Assembly (NCBI GenBank): GCA_041617635.1
Contig: JBFJOO010000080.1
Coordinates: 1 to 19,526 of the forward strand
Source: JAABRB01 sp041617635
Lineage (GTDB): Bacteria; Pseudomonadota; Gammaproteobacteria; Burkholderiales; SG8-39
Direction of reading: 5' to 3'
DNA length: 19,526 nucleotides
Below, in pieces: positions 9,906-16,800 of this stretch. Made by a program: the position numbers and the translations under genes. Numbering within the stretch: the stretch's first letter is position 1; the number at the start of each line of letters is the position of its first letter. A model generated the notes under the pieces. The model searched no databases, was not told the DNA's origin, and worked only from the letters and a program-made list of their open reading frames with translations.

Positions 9906-10954
9906 TCGCGCCTCCGGATCGGTGCCGGCGGCTCGCCGAACAGCGTGCCCGCCGGGTAGCGCCGGGCGCTTTCGCTCAGCTCGCGCAGATTCTCCGTGGT
10001 CTGGCGAAGATTGGCGAGCGTGGCGGCGATGTCCTGCTCGCTGCCCGCGAGCGCCTGGTCGAGCCGAGCGAGCATGCTGTCCAGATTGGCGATCGCCCGA
10101 TGCAGCCGTTCGCTGTCCGCGACCGCGCGCACGCGGCCGGCGGCGGCCGCGACGTCATCGGGCAGCGTATCGAGGGCCGGATTCGCCAGGACCTGCCGCA
10201 AACGGGCGGTTGCGGCGCGCATCTCCGCGATGGTCGCCTTCGTCTCTCCGCCGCCGACCAGCTCCGCAAGCTTGCGATTGGTCGCGCGCAGCTCGGCGAG
10301 CAGCGCGGTCGCCTCGGAACCAATCTTCTCGACCGGCAGCGCATCGACCTTCCGGGTCGCGGCCACGACCAGATTGTCGACGTCCCCGGTCAGCTTCTTG
10401 AGATCAAGTTCCTCGAGTGCTCGCAGCACTGTCTCGACCTGGTTGGTGAACTGCACGAACTTGGCGCGCGCGGAGGGGATATAGGGGTTGCGCGGCTGCC
10501 AGTCGATCGGCAGCGGCGGGTTGAGCTGCGCGTCGACGAAATCGAGCTCCAGGTAATTGATGCCCGTGATGCCCTGGGGCGCGACCCGGATGCGCAGGCC
10601 CTGATCGATGTATTGCTGCATGAGCTCGACATCCGCTTCGCCGAGCGGTCCGAGCCGACTGAGATTCAGCACCGCTTCGACCAGCACGTAGGGTTTGCGC
10701 TGGCCGAGCGGCTTGTCGAGCTCATACTGCTCGGCGGTGAACCCGAGCCGCTTCACCTCGCCGAGCAGCACGCCGCGGTAGCGGACTTTCGATCCGATGT
10801 CGAGACCCTGGACCGAATCGTCGATGTAGGTCTCGAGCGCGACGGTGCGCTCGAATATCTTTCCCGCGCCGAGCGCGAGCACCATTGCGACGCCGATCGC
10901 GATCGCCGCGAGGATGAAAAGCCCAAGCTTGAAATAGTTGGCCTTTGCGGGCAT
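9902..10954 (-). CDS. MCE family protein (MlaD/PqiB-like), periplasmic substrate-binding subunit
   Basis: This is a membrane-anchored MCE-domain protein of 350 residues. One N-terminal transmembrane helix (about residues 8-31) precedes a single MCE domain at about 38-118 with the core YRGVLLGEVKRLGF. A conserved APQGITGINYLELDF segment follows near residue 125. Residues 165-335 are Ala/Leu-rich with heptad-like spacing and are probably a long coiled-coil needle. Proteins of this type form hexamers that carry phospholipids between the membranes. It starts 3 nt after the ATPase gene stops and overlaps the lipoprotein start by 4 nt. It is longer than E. coli MlaD (about 180 residues) and has one MCE domain where PqiB has three. 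Confidence 0.93.
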   Translation of the reverse strand: MPAKANYFKLGLFILAAIAIGVAMVLALGAGKIFERTVALETYIDDSVQGLDIGSKVRYRGVLLGEVKRLGFTAEQYELDKPLGQRKPYVLVEAVLNLSRLGPLGEADVELMQQYIDQGLRIRVAPQGITGINYLELDFVDAQLNPPLPIDWQPRNPYIPSARAKFVQFTNQVETVLRALEELDLKKLTGDVDNLVVAATRKVDALPVEKIGSEATALLAELRATNRKLAELVGGGETKATIAEMRAATARLRQVLANPALDTLPDDVAAAAGRVRAVADSERLHRAIANLDSMLARLDQALAGSEQDIAATLANLRQTTENLRELSESARRYPAGTLFGEPPAPIRRRE

Positions 10955-10957
10955 CGA

Positions 10958-11731
10958 CTACGCCGTCTCGGCTTCGGGCTCACGATTGAAGAAATGGCGC
11001 ACCAGGGGATTGTCGCTTTTCTCGCGCAGCTGGTGCGGATCCCCTTCGGCGATGATTCCCTTCGTCTCCTTGTGAAGCATGATCACACGGTCGCAGATGG
11101 TGAACGTGCTGGCGAGGTCGTGCGTCACGACCACCACCGTGATGCCGAGCGTCCGGGCGAGCCGCAGCACGGTCTGGTCGAAATCGGCGGCAGTCACCGG
11201 GTCGAGTCCCGATGACGGCTCGTCCAGGAACAGAATCGCCGGATCGAGCGCCATCGCGCGCGCGATCGCCGCACGCTTCTGCATGCCGCCCGAGAGCTCG
11301 GAAGGCATGTGATGCTCGAAGCCATCCAGGCCGACCAGCTTGAGCTTGAGACGGGCCACCAGCTCGATCGCCTCGGCCGGAAGCTCGGTGTACTCCTCGA
11401 GCGGCAGGCTCACGTTTTCCAGCAGCGTCATGGAGCCGAACAGGGCGCCGAGCTGGTACATCACGCCGATGCGACGCAGGATCGCGAGGCGCGCCGCGCC
11501 CTGCGATGCCGCGACGTCCTGGCCCTCGATCAGCACCCTGCCAGCTGCGGGCTCGTAGAGCCCGATGATGTGCCGCACTAGCACGGTTTTGCCGCTCCCC
11601 GAGCCGCCGAGGATCCCGAACACCTCGCCCTTGTAGACCTCCAGGCTCACGTCTTCGAGTATGGTGCGATCATCGAAGGCGGCCGTGAGCCCTTCGACCC
11701 TGATCACCACCTCCCGGTCCGTGGCGGGCAC
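10958..11731 (-). CDS. ABC transporter ATP-binding protein (MlaF-like)
   Basis: This is the cytoplasmic ATPase of the MCE/Mla-type lipid transporter, 257 residues. Walker A is GGSGSGKT (42-49), the signature is LSGGMQKR (146-153), Walker B is ILFLDEP (166-172) and the switch His is H204 (VVVTHD). GMQKR in the signature and the SSGLDPV segment are typical of the MlaF/Mkl branch. Translation begins with GTG at 11731, one base after the permease stop, with only a weak Shine-Dalgarno sequence, so it probably relies on translational coupling. The C-terminus runs through HQLRESDNP-like residues to the stop 3 nt before the MCE gene. Confidence 0.95.
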   Translation of the reverse strand: MPATDREVVIRVEGLTAAFDDRTILEDVSLEVYKGEVFGILGGSGSGKTVLVRHIIGLYEPAAGRVLIEGQDVAASQGAARLAILRRIGVMYQLGALFGSMTLLENVSLPLEEYTELPAEAIELVARLKLKLVGLDGFEHHMPSELSGGMQKRAAIARAMALDPAILFLDEPSSGLDPVTAADFDQTVLRLARTLGITVVVVTHDLASTFTICDRVIMLHKETKGIIAEGDPHQLREKSDNPLVRHFFNREPEAETA

Positions 11732-11732
11732 G

Positions 11733-12851
11733 CTAGATATCCAGATAGTAGAAAACGACCGCGAAGATACCGTCTACCGCGACGATGAGGATGATGCCGG
11801 TGACCACCGCGCTGGTCGCCGAGAGACCCACCGCGGCTGCGCCAGTGCGCGTCTGCAGACCGCGCAGGCAGCCGATGCCGGCCACCAGCACGCCGAAAAC
11901 GATTGACTTGAAAAGCCCGGACATCAGGTCGTTCAGCTTCACCCGGTTCACGACCTCGAGATAGTACGTGTAGAAGGGTATATCGAAGAGCTGCATCACC
12001 ATGGCGCCGCCGACCAGCCCGATCAGCACCGCAAAAATGCTGAGCAGCGGCGTCATGGCCACCGCGGCCAGCACGCGCGGCACGACCAGGAACCGCACGG
12101 GATCGAGCCCCATCGTCGATAGTGCGTTCACTTCGTCGTTCACCTTCATCGTCCCGATCTCGGCTGCGAATGCCGCGCCCGACCGGCCGGCCAGCAGGAT
12201 CGCGGTCATCAAGGGGCCGAGCTCGCGGGTCATCGCGAGCCCGACGAGATCCGCGACATAGATCTCCGCACCGAACTGGCGCATCGCGACCGCCGACTGG
12301 AACGCGATGATCACGCCCATCAGGAAGCCGATGAGCGCGACGATCGGCAGCGCGTTCACGCCCGCTTCCTCGGCCATCTGGATCGCGTCGCGCCAGCGGA
12401 CCGAGCGCGGATGGCGCAGCGCGGCGACGACGGCGGCCACGCTCTCGCCGACGAAGGTGATGAGATCGCGCGTGTCCTGCCACGCAGTGCGGCCGGCGCG
12501 CCCGAGCCGCTCGATCAGGGAGCCGGCGCTCTCGCGCCGCGGCGGTGGCGCGCGAAACTCCGCCGGGTCGTAATGGTCGAGCAGCCGCTGGAATCCAGCG
12601 CGCAGACCCTCGACCCGGACCGCGGCGCCGGGCGCACGTTCGGTACGCAGCAGATCGACGAGCAGCGCGATTCCGGCACCATCGCAGTAGTCGACTTGCG
12701 CGCAGTCGACGACGATCGGCCGGTCCGGATTGCGTGCCAGCGCTTGTCGGGCCTGCGCCCAGATCGGCCCGAGCGAGACCGCGTCGAGCCTGCCCGCCAA
12801 GGCGAGGGTCGGCGTGGCGGCATCCGGTGGAGTGAGGGAGAGCTGGGACAT
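11733..12851 (-). CDS. STAS domain-MlaE family permease fusion
   Basis: This is the inner-membrane permease of a lipid ABC transporter, 372 residues from the ATG at 12851. Residues 1-90 form a STAS domain of the MlaB kind (VVDCAQVDYCDGAGIALLVDLL). From about 115 onward is the MlaE permease domain with five or six hydrophobic segments and conserved stretches such as ALIGFLMGVIIAFQSA, LAMTRELGPLMTAILLAGR and EIGTMKVNDEVNAL. In E. coli, MlaB and MlaE are separate proteins; here they are fused. The frame is open 37 codons further upstream, but that part lacks domain character and would cover the putative promoter. It is first in the four-gene operon and divergent from the CDF gene, with 104 bp between them. 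Confidence 0.93.
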   Translation of the reverse strand: MSQLSLTPPDAATPTLALAGRLDAVSLGPIWAQARQALARNPDRPIVVDCAQVDYCDGAGIALLVDLLRTERAPGAAVRVEGLRAGFQRLLDHYDPAEFRAPPPRRESAGSLIERLGRAGRTAWQDTRDLITFVGESVAAVVAALRHPRSVRWRDAIQMAEEAGVNALPIVALIGFLMGVIIAFQSAVAMRQFGAEIYVADLVGLAMTRELGPLMTAILLAGRSGAAFAAEIGTMKVNDEVNALSTMGLDPVRFLVVPRVLAAVAMTPLLSIFAVLIGLVGGAMVMQLFDIPFYTYYLEVVNRVKLNDLMSGLFKSIVFGVLVAGIGCLRGLQTRTGAAAVGLSATSAVVTGIILIVAVDGIFAVVFYYLDI

Positions 12852-12873
12852 GCGAAGGGGATACGCCGGGCGA

Positions 12874-12882
12874 ATCTTACCA
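12874..12882 (-). promoter_or_regulatory. Possible extended -10 promoter of the Mla-like operon
   Basis: Read on the minus strand, TG-G-TAAGAT lies 22 nt before the permease ATG, giving a short leader of about 16 nt. It fits an extended -10 with four of six hexamer matches. No clear -35 box is visible in the 104-bp divergent gap shared with the CDF gene. Confidence 0.33.
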
Positions 12883-12955
12883 GCGGCGCGTACTGCGCAA
12901 CGCGAATCCGTGCCCACACCGGTTACCATTGCAGCGGGCGCTCTTAGCTGAAGCC

Positions 12956-13885
12956 ATGGCACACGAACACGCGCACCACGACCACGCTGGCCATTCGCAC
13001 CGTCCCGGTATCGAGCCGGGGCGCGCCTTTGCGATCGGCGTCGCCCTCAACACGGTCTTCGTCGTAGTCGAGGCGGGTTTCGGGATCTTTGCGAATTCGC
13101 TCGCACTCCTCGCCGACGCCGCCCACAACCTGAGCGACGTGCTCGGTCTCCTGCTCGCATGGGGTGCCGCATCGCTCGCGCGACGGGCACCCAGCGCCCG
13201 GTTCACCTACGGGCTGCGCGGCTCGACCATCATGGCGGCGTTCGCCAATGCGGTGCTCTTGCTTGTCGCCTGCGGGGGCATCGCGTGGGAGGCGATCGGC
13301 CGGTTCGATGCGCCGGCGCAGACGAGCGGTACGGTGATGATCTGGGTGGCCGCCGCGGGCGTCGTCATCAATGCGGCGACCGCCGCGCTCTTCCTGCGCG
13401 ACCGCAAGCGCGATCTCAACGTCCGCGGTGCTTACCTGCACATGGTGGCGGATGCGGCGGTCTCGATGGGCGTCGTGATCGCGGGCGCGGCGATTCTTCT
13501 TACCGGCTGGCAGTGGCTCGATCCGGTCGTGAGCATCGCAATCGTTGGCGCCATCCTGTTTGGCACCTGGGGTCTGTTGCGCGACTCGCTCGCGCTCAGT
13601 CTGCAGGCGGTCCCGCACGGCGTCGAGCCCGCTGCGGTGCGCGCGCATCTCGCCGCGCTCGCGGGCGTGTCCGAGATTCACGATCTGCACATCTGGGCGA
13701 TGAGCACGACCGAGAACGCGCTCACCGCGCATCTCGTCATGCCCGCCGGCCATCCGGGCGACGCCTTCCTCAACGATCTCGGGCGCACGCTTGCCGAGCG
13801 ATTCGGCATTCATCACGCAACGGTGCAGATCGAGGTCGGCGACACGACCGAGCGCTGCGAGCTCGCACCGGAGCACCGGGTCTGA
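12956..13885 (+). CDS. Cation diffusion facilitator family transporter (Zn/Co/Cd type)
   Basis: This is an inner-membrane proton-driven exporter of divalent metals, 309 residues. The N-terminus is His-rich (MAHEHAHHDHAGHSH), as in ZitB/CzcD-type members. The transport site is HxxxD twice, H57/D61 in helix 2 (DAAHNLSD) and H162/D166 in helix 5 (HMVAD), the pattern linked to Zn/Co/Cd rather than Mn. About six membrane helices precede a cytoplasmic C-terminal domain (EIHDLHIWAMSTTENALTAHL). The start at 12956 is the first ATG giving the His-rich N-terminus; a TTG 27 nt upstream is in frame but adds unlikely residues. The ribosome-binding site is weak. It stands next to the copper-directed genes but is separated from them by a hairpin. 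Confidence 0.93.
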   Translation: MAHEHAHHDHAGHSHRPGIEPGRAFAIGVALNTVFVVVEAGFGIFANSLALLADAAHNLSDVLGLLLAWGAASLARRAPSARFTYGLRGSTIMAAFANAVLLLVACGGIAWEAIGRFDAPAQTSGTVMIWVAAAGVVINAATAALFLRDRKRDLNVRGAYLHMVADAAVSMGVVIAGAAILLTGWQWLDPVVSIAIVGAILFGTWGLLRDSLALSLQAVPHGVEPAAVRAHLAALAGVSEIHDLHIWAMSTTENALTAHLVMPAGHPGDAFLNDLGRTLAERFGIHHATVQIEVGDTTERCELAPEHRV

Positions 13886-13906
13886 TTCGCCTGAACGACG
13901 GCGAAT
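13885..13906 (+). terminator. Hairpin after the CDF gene, probable terminator
   Basis: Seven-base arms ATTCGCC and GGCGAAT flank an 8-nt loop, beginning at the last base of the CDF stop. A TTGT follows directly, and a run of seven T lies a little further on at about 13918-13923. The hairpin is modest and the T tract is offset, so termination is likely but not certain. Confidence 0.4.
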
Positions 13907-13922
13907 TTGTAACCGGCTTTTT

Positions 13923-13949
13923 TGTAACCAACCTTTTCCACCGCGCGAG
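13923..13949 (+). promoter_or_regulatory. Possible ECF sigma (SigF-type) promoter
   Basis: TGTAACC at 13923-13929 is followed after exactly 16 bases by CGAG. From memory, SigF-type ECF promoters in Caulobacter read GTAACC, 16 bases, CGAA, so this differs by one base. The same TTTGTAACC word also occurs 15 bases upstream at 13906-13914 but without a matching -10. It lies about 100 nt before the H/R/Y-rich gene. SigF-type regulons are metal-stress linked in other bacteria, which fits the neighbours. Confidence 0.35.
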
Positions 13950-14012
13950 CGCGCAACAGGCGCTTACATCATTTCGTCCACGCGACGCTGCCATGAGGCA
14001 CTTTCTTTCTCA

Positions 14013-14029
14013 CGTGACGCCATGTCACG
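14013..14029. repeat. Inverted repeat in the leader of the H/R/Y-rich gene
   Basis: CGTGAC and GTCACG arms are separated by 5 bases (GCCAT). The repeat lies between the putative promoter and the ribosome-binding site of the next gene, so it could be an operator or a leader hairpin. Nothing else in the window repeats it. Confidence 0.4.
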
Positions 14030-14047
14030 CCACGAAAGGAGAGAACC

Positions 14048-14371
14048 ATGAAGCGTCTCATCATCGGAATCGCCGCCGCGTCGCTGCTTTCGGCTGTCGC
14101 GGTCGCCGCGCAGGCGCAGGAGCGCGGCGGCCGGAACGGATACTCGCGCGGGCCGTCGCAAGCGCCTGCTTACAGTAGCCCACACCGCGCGGCGCCACGG
14201 CATTATCAGCCGCGCAGGCACTACGCGCCGCCGCGCCACTACGGGCACTACCGCGGCCACTACCGGCCGTACGGGTGGCATGGCTATCGCGCGCATCCGG
14301 GCTGGAGGCACCGCTACGGCGGGCCGCGCCACTGGCGCTACCACCATCGCCCGTACTGGAAGTGGCGGTGA
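14048..14371 (+). CDS. Small secreted His/Arg/Tyr-rich protein
   Basis: I do not recognise the family. The 107-residue product has a clear signal peptide (KRLIIGIAAASLLSAVAVAAQAQ, cut after AQA), so the mature part is exported. That part is dominated by His, Arg, Tyr, Pro, Gly and Trp, with repeated RHY, HYR and GH pairs, and it has no Cys. A strong Shine-Dalgarno sequence AAGGAG (14036-14041) sits 6 nt before the ATG. High His content could bind metal and high Arg could bind polyanions; both are inference. It is flanked by the CDF exporter and the copper genes, carries its own putative promoter and is followed by a perfect hairpin, so it is probably a single-gene unit. Confidence 0.8.
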   Translation: MKRLIIGIAAASLLSAVAVAAQAQERGGRNGYSRGPSQAPAYSSPHRAAPRHYQPRRHYAPPRHYGHYRGHYRPYGWHGYRAHPGWRHRYGGPRHWRYHHRPYWKWR

Positions 14372-14383
14372 CCGGTCTGTCCG

Positions 14384-14413
14384 CCCCGGAGAGCGCTCGC
14401 GCGCTCTCCGGGG
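14384..14413 (+). terminator. Perfect 13-bp stem hairpin, likely terminator
   Basis: Arms CCCCGGAGAGCGC (14384-14396) and GCGCTCTCCGGGG (14401-14413) pair perfectly around a TCGC loop, 12 nt after the H/R/Y-rich gene stops. No T run follows, so it may end transcription only weakly, or act with Rho or as an mRNA 3'-end stabiliser. Confidence 0.6.
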
Positions 14414-14467
14414 CAGCGAGTCCGCGGGATCCGGTCATAGTTGCGCCGGGAACTTGCGGCCGGAACT

Positions 14468-14485
14468 GCAGTCAATTGAAACTGC
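14468..14485. promoter_or_regulatory. Imperfect dyad, candidate operator
   Basis: GCAGT and ACTGC flank an 8-base AT-rich core (CAATTGAA), about 40 nt before the CopL-like gene. The position fits an operator for a metal-responsive regulator, but the element matches no box I can name, and no cognate regulator gene is in the window. Confidence 0.25.
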
Positions 14486-14524
14486 TGTTACTGTTCCGCG
14501 CGCCGCTAAGTCAATGATTATAAA

Positions 14525-14893
14525 GTGAAACGCTTGGTTCGCCGATTAATCCTGCTGATGTTGCTCGCCTGGCTCCCGATGCAGGCGGCGGCGATGCCTT
14601 GGCTCGCTTTCCAGTGCGACCAGCGCGGGTCCGGCATGCACCACCACGCCATGCAGCACGCGGGCCACGCGCACGATTCGTCCGCGGGCGATCAGAGCGT
14701 CGCGGATGTTGATGACCCGGACGGCGCGAACGCTGTCCATACTTGCTGCCATCATTTCTCCGGCGTGGCGCAGGCCGCTCCCATCTCCGCGGGCGTTACC
14801 GTCGCGGAGAGCGTTGCACCGCATTCCCCCCCGCTCCTCTACGACTTCATTCCGGATCTTCTGAAGCGCCCCCCTCTGGCGCACCTCGTCTGA
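14525..14893 (+). CDS. His/Met-rich exported protein, CopL/DUF2946-like
   Basis: This is a predicted periplasmic metal-binding protein of 122 residues. The start is GTG at 14525; upstream ATG codons run into stops, and the GTG gives a proper signal peptide (KRLVRR, then LILLMLLAWLPMQAAA). A cluster at residues 38-50 (MHHHAMQHAGHAH) and a CCHH at 74-77 with H72 and C31 can bind copper or another soft metal. The C-terminal FIPDLLKRPPLAH resembles the ending of small proteins found upstream of copper or czc-type efflux genes; CopL/DUF2946 is the closest family I can suggest, from memory. No clear ribosome-binding site precedes the start, which is odd. It is probably the first gene of the copper set. 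Confidence 0.72.
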   Translation: MKRLVRRLILLMLLAWLPMQAAAMPWLAFQCDQRGSGMHHHAMQHAGHAHDSSAGDQSVADVDDPDGANAVHTCCHHFSGVAQAAPISAGVTVAESVAPHSPPLLYDFIPDLLKRPPLAHLV

Positions 14894-14909
14894 CGATTGC
14901 GACTGCCGC

Positions 14910-14944
14910 GCGAAGCTGAGTTTCGCAAGGCGCCGCCTTCGCAA
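14910..14944 (+). other. Dyad-rich intergenic segment
   Basis: GCGAA and TTCGC (14910-14914, 14922-14926) can pair, followed directly by the near-perfect palindrome AAGGCGCCGCCTT (14927-14939). TTCGCAA occurs twice as a direct repeat (14922-14928, 14938-14944). It lies just after the CopL-like stop and could attenuate transcription or bind a regulator. Confidence 0.35.
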
Positions 14945-15010
14945 ATCCACGCATTGCCGTTTGCGGCCGCATGGTCTTTTCATGCGCCCACGTATCAGAC
15001 GAGGATCCAT

Positions 15011-15334
15011 ATGAACAGGCAGCTTGCGTTGGCCCTCGTGGCCAGCGCTTCCATCGCCGGCGCGGCCCACGCCCAAAGCCGGCCCAAGCCCGACGACGCG
15101 GCAACCCCGGTTGCGCCGACGGCGTATGACTCGGCCTTCAAGGGTTATCAGCCGTTTCGTGACGAGCCGCTTGCACCGTGGCGCGAAGTGAACGACACCG
15201 CGCAGCAGGTCGGCGGCCACGTCGGCGTGCTGCGTGCGGAGCAGCAGGGCGCCGCACAGCCCGCCGCCGCGGCCTCGCAGCCGCAACCCGCCAAAGACAT
15301 GCCGCCCGGCACGCCCGGTGTGCACAAGAAATGA
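15011..15334 (+). CDS. Small periplasmic protein of the copper/efflux cluster
   Basis: This is a 107-residue exported protein of unknown function. The ATG at 15011 has a GAGGA ribosome-binding site and begins a signal peptide (NRQLALALVASASIAGAAHA, cut before QSRP). An in-frame extension to 14897 is rejected because it would put 38 non-signal residues in front. The middle carries a motif I associate with small proteins encoded next to TolC/copper oxidase genes: FKGYQPFRDEPLAPWREVND followed by GGHVG. The C-terminal third is Ala/Gln/Pro-rich. The stop TGA lies within an ATGA, and the TolC-like gene begins within 15 nt, so the two are translationally linked. A copper-related role rests on context only. 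Confidence 0.8.
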   Translation: MNRQLALALVASASIAGAAHAQSRPKPDDAATPVAPTAYDSAFKGYQPFRDEPLAPWREVNDTAQQVGGHVGVLRAEQQGAAQPAAAASQPQPAKDMPPGTPGVHKK

Positions 15335-15348
15335 CCGGGAGCGAACGA

Positions 15349-16779
15349 ATGGCTCATTCACCCATGAACGCGCGTCGCACTCCGTGCCGAAGCATGCTCG
15401 CCGTCGTCGCCGCACTCGTTCTCTCTGGCTGTGCGACCTTCAGCGACGACGGCGGTTTCGGTGCGGTGCAGACCACCGCGAAGGAACGCCTCGGTAGCGA
15501 GGCGAAATGGTTGCGGAACGAAGCCGACGAGGACGCCGCGGGCAGGCAGGTGCAAGCACTGCTTGCAAAGCCGCTCGCGGTGGAAGACGCGGTGCAGATC
15601 GCACTTATCAACAATCGCGGTCTGCAGGCGTCCTACGCGGAGCTCGGGATCGCCGAGGCCGATCTCGTCCAGGCAGGGCGTATCGCCAACCCGTCTTTCG
15701 GCTACGTCAACGTGCGCGGTGGCGGCGAGATCAAGATCGATCGCGTGCTCAGCTTCAACGTGATCCAGCTCCTGACGATGCCGCTCGCCACGAAAATCAC
15801 GGCCCGCCGCTTCGAGCAGGTCAAACTCGCGGTCTCTGCCGAGATGCTCGGTGTTGCGGCCGAGACGCGTCGCGCCTATTACGGCGCGGTGGCCGCGCAG
15901 GAGTCGATCCGGTATTTCGAGCAAGTGAAGGAGTCTGCCGAAGCGGGCGCCGAGCTTGCCCGGCGCATGTTCGCGGCCGGCAACTATACTGCGCTGCAGC
16001 GCGCGCGCGAGCAGGTTTTCTACGCCGACGCGGTCGCACAGCTCGCGCGCGCGCGCCAGACGGCCGTCGTGGAGCGCGAGCGGCTCACGCGCCTCATGGG
16101 GCTGTGGGGCAAGGATGTCGCATTCCGGCTCCCTGACCGTCTGCCCGATCTGCCGGGTGCACCGGAGGAGTCCGGCGATGCCGAGCAGACTGCCATGCGC
16201 ACCCGGCTCGACGTGCAGGCATCGAGGCGCGATCTTGAGACGCTCGCCGAGTCGCTTGGCCTCACCAAGGCCACGCGCTTCATCAACGCGCTTGAGCTCG
16301 GGGTTGTGCAGGAGCGCGAGCCGTTCAATGTATTGAACGGTTACGAAATCCGCCTCGAGATTCCGATCTTCGACTGGGGCCAGGCGCGGGTGGTGCGAGC
16401 CGAGGCCCTCTATATGCAGGCCGCGAACCGCACCGCCGAGACGGCGATCAATGCGCGCTCCGAGGTGCGCGAGTCCTACGCTGCCTACCGTACGGCCTAT
16501 GACCTTGCCCGGCACTATCGGGACGAGATCGTGCCGCTGCGCAAGAAGATCTCCGAGGAGAATCTGCTGCGCTACAACGGTATGCTGATCGGCGTGTTCG
16601 AACTGCTCGCCGACGCGCGCGAGAGCATCGCCGCCGTCAATGGCGCGATCGACGCGCAGCGCGACTTCTGGCTAGCCGACGCCAACCTTCAGGCGGCGCA
16701 GAACGGCGCCGTAGCGGGCATGAGCAGGGTTGCCGGCAATGCGCCGGCGATGGCCGCGGGTGGATCGAAGGAACACTGA
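15349..16779 (+). CDS. TolC family outer-membrane efflux lipoprotein
   Basis: This is an outer-membrane factor that forms the exit duct of tripartite efflux pumps (CusC/OprM type), 476 residues. The chosen ATG at 15349 has GGGAG 7 nt upstream; an ATG at 15331 overlapping the previous stop is possible but lacks a ribosome-binding site. The N-terminus has a lipobox (LVLSGC, Cys28). Two long helical repeats follow, each with the family's pattern: ALINNRGLQASYAELGIAEADLVQAGRIANPS in the first half and EIRLEIPIFDWGQARVVRAEA in the second. No membrane fusion protein or RND pump is encoded nearby in the window. The multicopper oxidase gene starts 21 nt downstream, so the duct is in the copper operon. 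Confidence 0.92.
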   Translation: MAHSPMNARRTPCRSMLAVVAALVLSGCATFSDDGGFGAVQTTAKERLGSEAKWLRNEADEDAAGRQVQALLAKPLAVEDAVQIALINNRGLQASYAELGIAEADLVQAGRIANPSFGYVNVRGGGEIKIDRVLSFNVIQLLTMPLATKITARRFEQVKLAVSAEMLGVAAETRRAYYGAVAAQESIRYFEQVKESAEAGAELARRMFAAGNYTALQRAREQVFYADAVAQLARARQTAVVERERLTRLMGLWGKDVAFRLPDRLPDLPGAPEESGDAEQTAMRTRLDVQASRRDLETLAESLGLTKATRFINALELGVVQEREPFNVLNGYEIRLEIPIFDWGQARVVRAEALYMQAANRTAETAINARSEVRESYAAYRTAYDLARHYRDEIVPLRKKISEENLLRYNGMLIGVFELLADARESIAAVNGAIDAQRDFWLADANLQAAQNGAVAGMSRVAGNAPAMAAGGSKEH

Positions 16780-16800
16780 GGAACCGAGGGAGATATCCGG

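Noticed and set aside
14280..14528. 82-codon plus-strand frame between the H/R/Y-rich and CopL-like genes
   Set aside because: It starts inside the H/R/Y-rich gene in another frame, crosses the perfect hairpin, and has no ribosome-binding site or domain.
14897..15010. Upstream extension of the small periplasmic protein to 14897
   Set aside because: The extra 38 residues precede an intact signal peptide, and the ATG at 15011 has its own GAGGA ribosome-binding site.
15358..16515. 385-codon minus-strand frame opposite the TolC gene
   Set aside because: Antisense shadow without signal peptide, domain or plausible start.
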